Source of the DNA: an uncultured Caulobacterales bacterium
Lineage (GTDB): Bacteria > Pseudomonadota > Alphaproteobacteria > Caulobacterales > Caulobacteraceae
Direction: 5' to 3'
Assembly: GCA_903900155.1 (NCBI GenBank)
Contig: CAIUMD010000055.1
Span: 34,552 to 98,551, forward strand
Length of the DNA stretch: 64,000 nucleotides
Shown here: positions 9,226 to 16,493 of the stretch, in pieces
Layout of the letters: each line of letters begins with the position of its first letter
How positions within the stretch are numbered: the first letter of the stretch is position 1
The notes under the pieces: model-generated
What the model saw: only the letters and a program-made list of their open reading frames with translations
The model's database searches: none
Told to the model about the DNA's origin: nothing
Position numbers and translations under genes: made by a program

Positions 9226-9858
9226 TCAGCGCCCTTCCTTGGCCTTGGCGACGTCCTCGCCGGTGTCGAAGCCCTTCTTCAGGCCTTCGGCCATGTTCAG
9301 GTGCTCCTGCACCTTCGGAGCCGTGGCGGCGGCGAAAGCCTTGATGGCCGGGGTGTCGCCGTCCTGGGCGTAGCGCTGCAGCAGGTTCAGGGCCGCCTGG
9401 TGGGCGTCGACCTGGCCGTCGGCGTACTTCTTGTCAAAGTCCTTGGCGTCGGCCTTGTTCAGGTCGTCCAGCTTGGACTGCATATCCGCCGACAGCATGG
9501 TCGGCAGGGTGATCGCGGCGCCCGAAGCGGCGATCGCCGACTTCAGCGCCTCGCTGGTCTTCATGTGCGCCTTCTCCATGTCCATGGCGAACTTCTTCAC
9601 CGAAGCGTTGGTCGAGCGCTTGGCCGCGACCTTGGCGGCTTCGATCTCGAACATGTCGCTGTCGGCGGCCTTCATGGCGAAGACGTCGGCCTTGGTCTCG
9701 TCGGCCGGGGTCGGCACGGTGGCGGCGGGGTTGGCGTCCGGCGTGGCGGCCTGCTCTGCCGGGGTTGCAGCGCCCTTGGTTTCATCGGCCTTCTGGCCGC
9801 AAGCGGCGACGCTCAGCGCGGCGATGGCGGCGCCGACAATCAGAAAATGACGGGTCAT
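9226..9858 (-). CDS. DUF4142 lipoprotein
   Basis: A 210-residue predicted lipoprotein. An N-terminal signal ends in the lipobox SVAAC (Cys20), followed by a low-complexity Ala/Pro/Thr linker to about residue 55. A ferritin-like four-helix DUF4142 domain follows (DVFAMKAADSDMFEIEAAKVAAKR; KKFAMDMEKAHMKTSEAL; QVDAHQAALNLLQRYA). Its function is not established. Family members in alphaproteobacteria often belong to the general stress response, and a weak SigT-like site lies 74 bases before the start. AGGGAAAG precedes the ATG. The gene is convergent with the thioesterase (6 bases apart). Confidence 0.9.
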   Translation of the reverse strand: MTRHFLIVGAAIAALSVAACGQKADETKGAATPAEQAATPDANPAATVPTPADETKADVFAMKAADSDMFEIEAAKVAAKRSTNASVKKFAMDMEKAHMKTSEALKSAIAASGAAITLPTMLSADMQSKLDDLNKADAKDFDKKYADGQVDAHQAALNLLQRYAQDGDTPAIKAFAAATAPKVQEHLNMAEGLKKGFDTGEDVAKAKEGR

Positions 9859-9931
9859 GGCTGTCTTTCCCTGGGGTTCTTTTTGTAGAGGAATAAAAGG
9901 CGGCGCCGCGGTTCGCCGTCGTGCTCAATAA

Positions 9932-9957
9932 AACATCACGGGGCCGTGAACGGTTCC
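9932..9957 (-). promoter_or_regulatory. Weak SigT-like promoter for the DUF4142 gene
   Basis: On the minus strand GGAAC (9957-9953) is followed after 17 bases by TGTT (9935-9932), one base off the CGTT consensus. The -10 lies 74 bases before the start codon. Weaker than the other sites in this window. Confidence 0.35.
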
Positions 9958-9978
9958 GATCGACGGGGGATAATCGCC

Positions 9979-11175
9979 ATGACCCAAGGCCCGCTTGCCG
10001 GACTGCGCGTGATCGAAATGGGCTCCCTGATCGCCGGACCGTTCTGCGGCCAGGTGCTGGGCGACTTCGGCGCCGAGGTCATCAAGATCGAGGACCCCAA
10101 GGTCGGCGATCCGATGCGCCAGTGGGGGCGCTCCAAGCCCAAGGGGCTGTCGCCCTGGTGGCCGGTGATCGGCCGCAACAAGAAGTCCGTCACCGTCGAC
10201 CTGCGCACGGACGAAGGCCGCGACATCGCCCGCGCCCTGATCGCCACGGCCGACGTGGTGGTCGAGAACTTCCGCCCCGGCGCCCTGGAGAAGTGGGGCA
10301 TGGGCTATGAGGACCTGGCCAAGACTAATCCCGGCCTGGTCATGGCGCGGGTGTCCGGGTTCGGACAGACGGGTCCCTATTCGAAGCGCGCCGGCTACGC
10401 CCTGGTCGGCGAGGCCATGGGCGGCCTGCGCCACATCACCGGCGAGCCGGACCGCAACCCGGCTCGCGCCGGCATCTCGATCGGCGACAGCCTGTCGGGC
10501 CTGAACGCCGCCCTGGGCGTGATGATGGCCCTGCACGCTCGCCAGCGCACCGGCAAGGGCCAGGTTGTCGACACGGCCATCTATGAGAGCGTGCTGACGG
10601 TGATGGAGAACCTGATCACCGAATACGACCTCACCGGCTATGTCCGCGAGCGCTCCGGCGCCGTGCTGCCCGGCATCGCGCCGTCCAACGTCTACCCGAC
10701 CAGGAGCGGCGAGCTCGTCCTGATCGGCGCCAACCAGGACACCCTGTTCAAGCGTCTGTGCGACCTGATGGGCCGGCCCGACCTGGCCGAGGACGTCCGC
10801 TATCGCGACCATGCCGCGCGCGGCGCCCACCAGCATGAGCTCGACGCCCGCATCGCCGCCTGGACGGCCGACCAGGACATCGACGACCTGCTGATCAAGC
10901 TTCAGGACGCGGGCCTGGCGACGGGCCGGATCTACCGCGCGCCGGACATGATCGACGACCCGCAGTTCGTGGCGCGCGAGTCGATCGTGACCGTGGCCCA
11001 TCCGGTGTTTGGCCAGCTGAAGATGCAGAATGCCTTCCCGAGGCTGACGGAGACGCCCGGCGGCGTGCGGTGGCCGGGACCGACGCTGGGGGAGCATACC
11101 GAGGCGGTGCTGACCGAGGTCGTGGGGATGAGCGCCGAGGCGGTCGAGGGGCTCAGGACACGCGGCGTGATCTGA
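9979..11175 (+). CDS. CaiB/BaiF family CoA-transferase
   Basis: Class III CoA-transferase of 398 residues that moves CoA between carboxylic acids through an aspartyl-CoA anhydride. The start is ATG 9979 behind GGGGGA. Typical blocks are GPLAGLRVIEMGSLIAGPF, LGDFGAEVIKIEDPKVGDPMRQWG, GRNKKSVTVDLRTDEGR, VVENFRPGALEKWGM, and VVDTAIYES containing the likely catalytic Asp. Length is usual for formyl-CoA transferase relatives. It stands alone between divergent and convergent neighbours and is followed by a strong inverted repeat. The substrate cannot be read from the sequence. Confidence 0.92.
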   Translation: MTQGPLAGLRVIEMGSLIAGPFCGQVLGDFGAEVIKIEDPKVGDPMRQWGRSKPKGLSPWWPVIGRNKKSVTVDLRTDEGRDIARALIATADVVVENFRPGALEKWGMGYEDLAKTNPGLVMARVSGFGQTGPYSKRAGYALVGEAMGGLRHITGEPDRNPARAGISIGDSLSGLNAALGVMMALHARQRTGKGQVVDTAIYESVLTVMENLITEYDLTGYVRERSGAVLPGIAPSNVYPTRSGELVLIGANQDTLFKRLCDLMGRPDLAEDVRYRDHAARGAHQHELDARIAAWTADQDIDDLLIKLQDAGLATGRIYRAPDMIDDPQFVARESIVTVAHPVFGQLKMQNAFPRLTETPGGVRWPGPTLGEHTEAVLTEVVGMSAEAVEGLRTRGVI

Positions 11176-11183
11176 GGGGCCGT

Positions 11184-11271
11184 CCTCGTCCTTCGACAGG
11201 CTCAGGATGAGGACTGCTTTTAGCTCGGCGCATCATTAGAAACCTTATCCTGAGCCTGTCGAAGGACGAGG
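11184..11271. repeat. 25-base perfect inverted repeat between convergent genes
   Basis: Left arm 11184-11208 and right arm 11247-11271 are perfect complements over 25 bases; the arm contains CCTTCGACAGGCTCAGGAT. The 38-base loop is less G+C-rich. It fills the gap between the convergent CoA-transferase and GNAT genes and can fold on either transcript, so it may terminate both. The arm sequence is, from memory, a widespread intergenic repeat in several alphaproteobacterial genera. Confidence 0.7.
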
Positions 11272-11282
11272 TTTCGGGCCCG

Positions 11283-11729
11283 TTACAACCCCATCCGGAA
11301 ATACACCACCCGCTCGGTCTCCTCGAACCCGACCGCCTGGTGAAATGCGTGGCTTTCGGCGTTATCGGCCAGCGCATCCGAGGCCAGTTCGGCACACCCC
11401 ATCGCCCGGCCCCAGTCGGCGACCGCCGCGCACAGCGACCGTCCGACCTCGGCCTTGCGATAGGCCGGCCGCACATACAGCCCCTCGATGAACGCCACCG
11501 GCGAGGTCTCGCAGCCGTTGACATAGTCGTGGCGCAGGGCGGCCTCGATGAAGCCGGCGATCGCGCCGTCCGGCGTTTCGGCGACGAAAGTCGCGAAGGT
11601 CTCGGGCTGCTCCAGCGTCTGCGCGGCCTCGGCGCGATGCTCGGCGGCCGAACTCTCGTCCGGCCACAGGTCGAAGCGCAGCTGCGCCCAGGCGTCGAGG
11701 TCCTGCGGACAAGCCGGCCGAATGATCAT
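11283..11729 (-). CDS. GNAT N-acetyltransferase, AAC(6')-like
   Basis: A 148-residue GNAT-fold protein resembling aminoglycoside 6'-N-acetyltransferases: MIIRPACPQDLDAWAQLRFDLWPD, FIEGLYVRPAYRK, ELASDALADNAESHAFHQAVGFEETERVVYFRMGL. The acetyl-CoA loop reads RKAEVGR, so the usual first Gly of R/QxxGxG/A is Glu, which may weaken cofactor binding. The ATG at 11729 overlaps the stop of the upstream hybrid kinase (ATGA), implying coupled translation. Whether it modifies aminoglycosides or another amine is not known; many chromosomal homologues are not resistance genes. Confidence 0.88.
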   Translation of the reverse strand: MIIRPACPQDLDAWAQLRFDLWPDESSAAEHRAEAAQTLEQPETFATFVAETPDGAIAGFIEAALRHDYVNGCETSPVAFIEGLYVRPAYRKAEVGRSLCAAVADWGRAMGCAELASDALADNAESHAFHQAVGFEETERVVYFRMGL

Positions 11730-13564
11730 GCCCGCCCCGTGACCCCGGCGACCGCCCGGGCGATCTGGTGGACGTTGTAGGGCTTGCGCACGATCGGGGC
11801 GTCGAAGCCCATCGGGGCGGCCTTGTCGGCATAGCCGGTGGCGAACACGAACGGGCGGCCGATGGTGCGCAGGATCTCGGCGACCGGGGCCACCGACTGG
11901 CCGTTCAGGTCGGCGTCCAGCACCGCCACGTCGAACGGCAGCTCGACCATCGACAGCGCTTCGCTGAGTTCGGCCGCGCAGCCGACCACCTCGACGCCGG
12001 CGTCTTCCAGGCCCGCTTCCAGCTCCAGGGCGAGCAGCAGGCTGTCCTCGACGATCAGCACCTTCAGGCCCGCTATGGCGCCCGGACGGACGGTCTCGTC
12101 GGCGGCGACCACGGTCTCGACGATGCGTTCGGGGGCGACCTGGGCCTCTTCGACCAGCGGGGCGTCGGCCAGGGCCTCGGCCGCGCCCTGGATCATCGCC
12201 GTGACGCCGCTGGGCTTGTAGGTGATGTGGGCCGAGCCGCCCAGTTCGCGGCCGGCGACGTCCTCGATCAGGGTGGCGCCGAAGCCCTTGGTCGCGGGCG
12301 CGACGGCCGGCGGACCGCCGGTCTCCAGCCACTCCAGCGCGAAGCCGCCCTCGGGCGTACGCCGCCAGACGACCTCGACCTTGCCGTTCTCGGTCGACAG
12401 CGAGCCGTAGCGCACGGCGTTGACCGCCAGCTCGTGCAGGGCCAGCGACAGGGCGGCCGCCGCGCGGGGCGTCAGGAACATCTCGGGCCCGTCCCAGCGG
12501 GTCTGGGTCGGCGACAGGCCGCCCAGCTCGGCGGCGGCGATCCGCGCCAGGGTCGCGCCGCGCCAGCGGGCGGCGCTGAGCAGGTCGTGGGCCGAGCTCA
12601 TCGACTTCAGCCGCGCGGCGAAGGTCTTGAGGAACACGTCCAGCGAGGCCGACTTGCGGGCCGACTGGGCCGCCACCGACTGGACGACGGCCAGCAGGTT
12701 CTTGATGCGGTGGTCCAGCTCGGCGACCAGGTTCTCGCGCTGGGCTTCTTCGGCCTTGCGCTCGGTGATGTCCTGGACGACGCCGATCAGATAGGCCGGC
12801 TCGTTGTCCGCCCCCATCACGATCACGCCCGAACCATGGTTCCAGGTCTCGCGGCCGTCAGGGCCCGGCGGTCGGCGATATTCGATGTCGTAGCGGCCTG
12901 TTTCCTTCAGCTGGCCGTTGATGAAGTCCGGCGCCCATTCCTTGTCTTCGGGGTGCAGGTAGTCGAACAGCACCATCCCGTTCTCGCCGGGCGCCTCGCC
13001 GGGCTCGATGTTCGAGATCTTGGCCAGGCGGGGGCTGACCTTGATGACGTCGCGTTTGATGTCCCACTCGAACTCGCCGAAATTGGCGGCCGAGATGGCC
13101 AGCTCCAGGCGCTCGCTCTCCAGGTTGGGGGAGGTGCAGGGCTTGGCCGCCAAGCCGGTTGCGGCCAGGTCCGCCAGGTCCTCAAGGGCGGCCAGATCCT
13201 CGTCCGAGGCGGGGCCGGCCAGGCCGGGGCCCTCGACCACCAGGGCGCCGATCGCATGGCCATGGACGTCGCGGACGGGGACGGCCAGGCCGACGGGGCC
13301 GTTGGCGGCCACCACCTGGGCGGCCAGGTCGCCGTCGCGCGGCGCCTCGGGGCCGGCATAGCCGACATAGGCCTTGCGCCAGACCCGGTCCTTGTCGACC
13401 AGGGCGAGGGCGGCCTTAGGGGCGTCGAACAGCTTGGCCGCCAGACGGGCGAAGCGCAGGAACTGCGGCGCGTTCGTCGCGCCGTCCAGGATGTCCAAGG
13501 CCTTCAAGGCGTTGAGACGGGCGGCTTCCTGACTGTCGTCGGTGACGATGGGGGCGTCCTCCAT
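11726..13564 (-). CDS. GAF-PAS-HWE histidine kinase with C-terminal receiver
   Basis: A 612-residue soluble hybrid sensor kinase. In order: an N-terminal GAF-like domain (about 15-140; LVDKDRVWRKAYVG, LAVPVRDVHGHAIGALVV), a PAS domain with PAC tail (about 150-270; YLIGVVQDITERK), an HWE/HisKA_2 core with phospho-acceptor H285 in LVAELDHRIKNLL, an ATPase domain (HELAVNAVRYGSLS), and a receiver (about 500-610) with D550 in VLDADLNG and conserved K in IVRKPYN. No membrane segment is visible. It may feed the PhyR stress pathway, as HWE kinases often do, but that is inference. The GNAT gene is coupled downstream. Confidence 0.93.
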   Translation of the reverse strand: MEDAPIVTDDSQEAARLNALKALDILDGATNAPQFLRFARLAAKLFDAPKAALALVDKDRVWRKAYVGYAGPEAPRDGDLAAQVVAANGPVGLAVPVRDVHGHAIGALVVEGPGLAGPASDEDLAALEDLADLAATGLAAKPCTSPNLESERLELAISAANFGEFEWDIKRDVIKVSPRLAKISNIEPGEAPGENGMVLFDYLHPEDKEWAPDFINGQLKETGRYDIEYRRPPGPDGRETWNHGSGVIVMGADNEPAYLIGVVQDITERKAEEAQRENLVAELDHRIKNLLAVVQSVAAQSARKSASLDVFLKTFAARLKSMSSAHDLLSAARWRGATLARIAAAELGGLSPTQTRWDGPEMFLTPRAAAALSLALHELAVNAVRYGSLSTENGKVEVVWRRTPEGGFALEWLETGGPPAVAPATKGFGATLIEDVAGRELGGSAHITYKPSGVTAMIQGAAEALADAPLVEEAQVAPERIVETVVAADETVRPGAIAGLKVLIVEDSLLLALELEAGLEDAGVEVVGCAAELSEALSMVELPFDVAVLDADLNGQSVAPVAEILRTIGRPFVFATGYADKAAPMGFDAPIVRKPYNVHQIARAVAGVTGRA

Positions 13565-13699
13565 GATTCGACCTTAGACCCGCTTCGCGTTTGGCGCGAG
13601 CCGGTTTGGGCCCACTTTTGTCGGCCCCCTATTTTTGTCTGGCCTTTGGCCCGGGCTGTGGATTCCCGTGTGGTGAAGCTTGTCGACCTTGAGTATCTT

Positions 13700-13725
13700 G
13701 GAACCGCAGCGCTAAGCTCGGCGTT
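13700..13725 (+). promoter_or_regulatory. SigT-type promoter, DUF883 operon
   Basis: GGAAC at 13700-13704, 17-base spacer, CGTT at 13722-13725; the -10 is 62 bases before the start codon at 13788. It matches the alphaproteobacterial EcfG/SigT consensus GGAAC-N16/17-CGTT. Confidence 0.72.
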
Positions 13726-13787
13726 GACGGGGCGCAGCTTCAGCGCCTCCAGTTTAGGTCGGTCGCGTCGCGAACCAGGAGATGATC

Positions 13788-14135
13788 ATGCCCGCCAGTT
13801 CCACTGCCGCCGCCAAGGAAGCCGAGAAGGCCAAGAGCGCCACCCTGGAAGCCGTCGAGCACGCCGAGCGCAGCTTCGCTCAGGCCGCCGACGCCGCTCG
13901 GGTCCAGCTGACCGAAGCCGCCAAGCGCGTCGAGAAGTCGGTGACCGAGGGCTTCGAGACCCTGCGCGCCCAGAGCCGCGCCTATACCGACACCGCCGGC
14001 CAGCAGCTGGAGGACGCCCAGCGCTACGCCAGCGAGCGCATCCGCGAACGTCCGATCACCGCCACCCTGGCCGGTCTCGGCGTCGGCGTGCTGATCGGCC
14101 TCCTGCTCTCCGGCGGCCGCAGCAACAACCGGTGA
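13788..14135 (+). CDS. DUF883 (ElaB/YqjD-like) membrane-anchored protein
   Basis: A 115-residue protein. A long charged amphipathic helix (AAKEAEKAKSATLEAVEHAER; TEAAKRVEKSVTEGFETL) is followed by RERPITATLAGLGVGVLIGLLLS, the glycine-rich C-terminal membrane anchor typical of ElaB/YqjD/DUF883. The ATG at 13788 is chosen because AGGAG sits 6 bases before it; the ATG at 13782 abuts that site. A SigT-type promoter lies upstream and a second membrane-protein gene overlaps its stop. In E. coli, relatives bind ribosomes at the membrane in stationary phase; the role here is inferred to be stress related. Confidence 0.85.
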   Translation: MPASSTAAAKEAEKAKSATLEAVEHAERSFAQAADAARVQLTEAAKRVEKSVTEGFETLRAQSRAYTDTAGQQLEDAQRYASERIRERPITATLAGLGVGVLIGLLLSGGRSNNR

Positions 14136-14533
14136 TCTTCGAAAAGACCCTGATGACGCTGGCGGCGGCGGCGGCGATCGCCGCCGCCGCGGCGGTCGGC
14201 GTCGTGTCCGCCGCCTTCGCGGTCTATGCCGTGCTGGTCCCGCTGGTCTCGCCAGCGGGCGCCGCGGCGATTGTCGCGGCCGTCGCCGCGCTGATCGTCG
14301 CCGTCGCCGGCATGATCGCCGCCCGCAAGGTCGAGGGCAGCCGGAACGCGCATCACAACGCGCCGCCGCAGGCTGGTTTCGACATGACGGCGAAAGTCGT
14401 CGAGATCGTCCGTGACCGCCCGATCGTCTCGATCGGCATCGGCCTGGCCGCCGGGATCTTCGCCCTGAAGAACCCGACCCTGACCGCCGCGGTCGCCAAG
14501 GCGTTCCTGGACCCGAAGCCGCCGCAACGCTGA
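14132..14533 (+). CDS. Small two-helix membrane protein (possible holin-superfamily/YqjE-like)
   Basis: A 133-residue hydrophobic protein that starts at GTG 14132, overlapping the DUF883 stop (GTGA). It begins MIFEKTLMTLAAAAAI and has two strongly hydrophobic helices (about 8-35 and 42-68; VVSAAFAVYAVLVPLVSPAGAAAIVAAVAALIVAVAGMIAARK). A short polar part and a C-terminal RDRPIVSIGIGLAAGIFALKNP segment resembling the DUF883 anchor follow. The pairing of DUF883 with a phage-holin-family/YqjE-like membrane protein is common in proteobacteria (elaB/yqjD-yqjE type). It is read from the SigT-type promoter upstream and followed by a hairpin terminator. Confidence 0.82.
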   Translation: MIFEKTLMTLAAAAAIAAAAAVGVVSAAFAVYAVLVPLVSPAGAAAIVAAVAALIVAVAGMIAARKVEGSRNAHHNAPPQAGFDMTAKVVEIVRDRPIVSIGIGLAAGIFALKNPTLTAAVAKAFLDPKPPQR

Positions 14534-14557
14534 TGGGGCGTTATTGGAACGACCGAC

Positions 14558-14584
14558 CGCCGCCGGGCTCGCTCGGCGGCGTTT
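14558..14584 (+). terminator. Hairpin terminator after DUF883 operon
   Basis: Perfect stem CGCCGCCG (14558-14565) with CGGCGGCG (14574-14581), 8-base loop, followed by TTTCTG. Confidence 0.7.
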
Positions 14585-14729
14585 CTGCGCCTTAGATTTC
14601 TCTTCAGATTTTGGGGAAGCCCCAATTTTCAAAGGGAATTTCTCAACTAAAGTTGAGCGCTCCGGACCGCTTTAAAAGCTTACGCTTTGGCTCCGCGCGT
14701 TCTAGATGCCTTCCGCGCGTTCCCTTCCT

Positions 14730-14756
14730 CTCCATGGGAACGCCTTCCCCATGGAG
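14730..14756 (+). promoter_or_regulatory. Hairpin masking the sodB ribosome-binding site
   Basis: CTCCATGGG (14730-14738) and CCCATGGAG (14748-14756) are perfect 9-base complements around a 9-base loop. The right arm contains the GGAG that serves as the sodB Shine-Dalgarno sequence, 5 bases before the ATG at 14762. When folded, the site would be hidden. This suggests, without proof, post-transcriptional control of sodB. Confidence 0.5.
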
Positions 14757-14761
14757 TGATC

Positions 14762-15382
14762 ATGACGTACTCGCTGCCGGACCTGCCCTACGCCTATGAC
14801 GCGCTGGAGCCGACCATCTCGGCCAACACGCTGCGCTTCCACCACGACAAGCACCACGCCGCCTATGTCACGGCCCTGAACGGCCTGCTGAACGGCGACG
14901 ACCAGGGCTCGCTGGAAAACGTCATCAAGGGCGCCGGCCCGGGCAAGGTGTTCAACAACGCCGCCCAGGCCTGGAACCACGCCTTCTTCTGGGACGGCCT
15001 GTCGCCGACCAAGACCGCCCCGGGCGCCGACCTGGCCGCCGCCATCGAGAGCACCTTCGGCGGCCTGGACGCCCTGAAGGAAAAGTTCGTCGCCGAGGGC
15101 GTCGGCCATTTCGGCTCGGGCTGGGTGTGGCTGGTCTCGGACGCCTCGGGCGCCCTGAAGATCATCTCGACCCACGACGCCGAGAGCCCGGTCACGCAAG
15201 ACCTGACCGCCCTGGTCGTCGCCGACGTCTGGGAGCACGCCTACTATCTGGACTACCAGAACCTGCGGAAGGGCTTCCTGGAAGCGGTTTTCGACAACCT
15301 GATCAACTGGACCCTCGCCGACAGCCAGTATGCGGCCGCCAAGTCGGGCGCCCAAGGCTGGGCCTATCCGGCCCCGACCTAA
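14762..15382 (+). CDS. sodB: Superoxide dismutase, Fe/Mn family (probably Fe)
   Basis: Cytoplasmic enzyme that dismutates superoxide to oxygen and hydrogen peroxide. The 206-residue protein carries the metal ligands H27 (LRFHHDKHH), H73 (AWNHAFFW), D155 and H159 (VADVWEHAYYLDYQ). Iron is favoured by similarity to proteobacterial SodB (GKVFNNAAQAWNH). The start is the ATG at 14762 with GGAG upstream. That ribosome site lies in a perfect 9-base hairpin (14730-14756), which is unusual. It is flanked by SigT-type stress genes but has no SigT-type promoter of its own that I can see. Confidence 0.96.
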   Translation: MTYSLPDLPYAYDALEPTISANTLRFHHDKHHAAYVTALNGLLNGDDQGSLENVIKGAGPGKVFNNAAQAWNHAFFWDGLSPTKTAPGADLAAAIESTFGGLDALKEKFVAEGVGHFGSGWVWLVSDASGALKIISTHDAESPVTQDLTALVVADVWEHAYYLDYQNLRKGFLEAVFDNLINWTLADSQYAAAKSGAQGWAYPAPT

Positions 15383-15402
15383 GGTTTCGGCCTAAGGTTC
15401 AC

Positions 15403-15427
15403 GGAACGCCCGGGAGTCGTGGGCGTT
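15403..15427 (+). promoter_or_regulatory. SigT-type promoter, DUF1328 gene
   Basis: GGAAC at 15403-15407, 16-base spacer, CGTT at 15424-15427; the -10 is 43 bases before the ATG at 15471. Perfect match to the GGAAC-N16-CGTT consensus. Confidence 0.75.
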
Positions 15428-15470
15428 GTTTCCAAGCGAGACAACAGCCCCGACTTTTCCGGAGGAACCC

Positions 15471-15647
15471 ATGCTGAACTGGGCCGTGACCTTCCTGGTG
15501 ATCGCTCTGATCGCCGCTCTGCTGGGCTTCACCAGCATCGCGGGCGCCGCGATCGGGATCGCCAAGATTCTGTTCTTCGTCTTCCTGATCCTGTTCGTGG
15601 TGTCACTGGTTGCTGGCGGCCTCCGCGGACGCGGCGCGCCGCGCTAG
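15471..15647 (+). CDS. DUF1328 (YtjA-like) small membrane protein
   Basis: A 58-residue protein made of two membrane helices ([20 protein letters not shown] and [22 protein letters not shown]) with a short basic tail RGRGAPR, the full usual length of the DUF1328/YtjA family. GGAGGAA lies 4 bases before the ATG. A SigT-type promoter lies 43 bases upstream and a strong terminator follows, so it is a single-gene stress unit. The biochemical function of the family is not known. Confidence 0.92.
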   Translation: MLNWAVTFLVIALIAALLGFTSIAGAAIGIAKILFFVFLILFVVSLVAGGLRGRGAPR

Positions 15648-15670
15648 GCAGGACCGATATCGAACCGACG

Positions 15671-15701
15671 AACGGCGCGGCCTTCTAGGCCGCGCCGTTT
15701 T
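15671..15701 (+). terminator. Intrinsic terminator after the DUF1328 gene
   Basis: Perfect 12-base stem (15671-15682 with 15688-15699), 5-base loop and TTTT tail. The loop and right arm also encode the last codons and the TAG stop of the convergent metallophosphoesterase gene. Confidence 0.85.
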
Positions 15702-16488
15702 CGTTTCGGCGGTCGAAGGCCCAGGTGCGCCAAACATCGAACTTGCCGCGCTCATAGGCCATGGCCGCCACGCGCACGCAGTGGGGCTCGACCTCGATGA
15801 CGTTGAAGCCGGGCGCGGCGCCGCGCTCGCGGTGGGACAGGGTGCCCGAACCGACCGCATGGGTCCGACCGTCGCCGAACGGGATGGCGGTGACGAACGG
15901 CAGGTGGATATGGCCCGACAGGATGACGTCGGCGCCGGCGGCCACGAAGCGATTGGCCGCGTCGACCCCGCCATGCACCTTGGCGGTCATCGGCCCGCCC
16001 AGGATCTCCATCAGCGGGTGATGGCAGACCACCACCCGCAGGTCGCCGGCCGGCGCAGCTTCCAGCTCGCGGACGACGCGGCGGATCTGGCCGTGCGACA
16101 CCGCGCCCTTCGACCAGTTCCAGCGTGCTTGAGCCACGCGGGCGCTATTGAGCGAGGCCACCGTGATGCCCGGCGCGCGCCAGGAGGCTCCGTCCTCGTC
16201 GCCGAATCGGTCTTTGAAACGGCCCCAGCCGCGGGTGAACCGCGCGAAGAGCTCGGCGGGCCCGACGAAGGGCGTGTCGTGATTGCCCGGCGCGACGATC
16301 TTGGGATCGGGCAGGCGTTTCAGCCAGGCCGCGGCCGCGTCGAACTCGGGGACCTTGCCGTCCAGGGTCAGGTCGCCGGCGGCGATGACGAGATCCGGCG
16401 CGGCCGCGACGATCCAGGCTGCGGCCGCCTCGACGGCTTCCTGGTTCTCGCCGCCGAAATGGATGTCGGAGACCTGGACCAGTTTCAT
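15685..16488 (-). CDS. Calcineurin-like metallophosphoesterase
   Basis: Predicted di-metal phosphoesterase of 267 residues. The metal-binding blocks are in order: VSDIHFGG (D-x-H), AAGDLTLDG (GD), APGNHDTPF (GNHD), VVVCHHPLME (CHHP) and LSGHIHLPF (GHxH). Start at ATG 16488 (MKLVQVSDIHF). It lies downstream of the diacylglycerol-kinase-like gene with a 5-base gap, so the two are probably cotranscribed. Family members include cyclic-nucleotide and lipid phosphodiesterases, and the lipid-kinase partner would fit a phospholipid role, but the substrate is not known. Confidence 0.93.
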   Translation of the reverse strand: MKLVQVSDIHFGGENQEAVEAAAAWIVAAAPDLVIAAGDLTLDGKVPEFDAAAAWLKRLPDPKIVAPGNHDTPFVGPAELFARFTRGWGRFKDRFGDEDGASWRAPGITVASLNSARVAQARWNWSKGAVSHGQIRRVVRELEAAPAGDLRVVVCHHPLMEILGGPMTAKVHGGVDAANRFVAAGADVILSGHIHLPFVTAIPFGDGRTHAVGSGTLSHRERGAAPGFNVIEVEPHCVRVAAMAYERGKFDVWRTWAFDRRNENGAA

Positions 16489-16493
16489 GGACT

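Noticed and set aside
14738..14765. GGAAC before sodB as a SigT promoter
   Set aside because: No CGTT at 16-17 bases; the bases belong to the ribosome-site hairpin.
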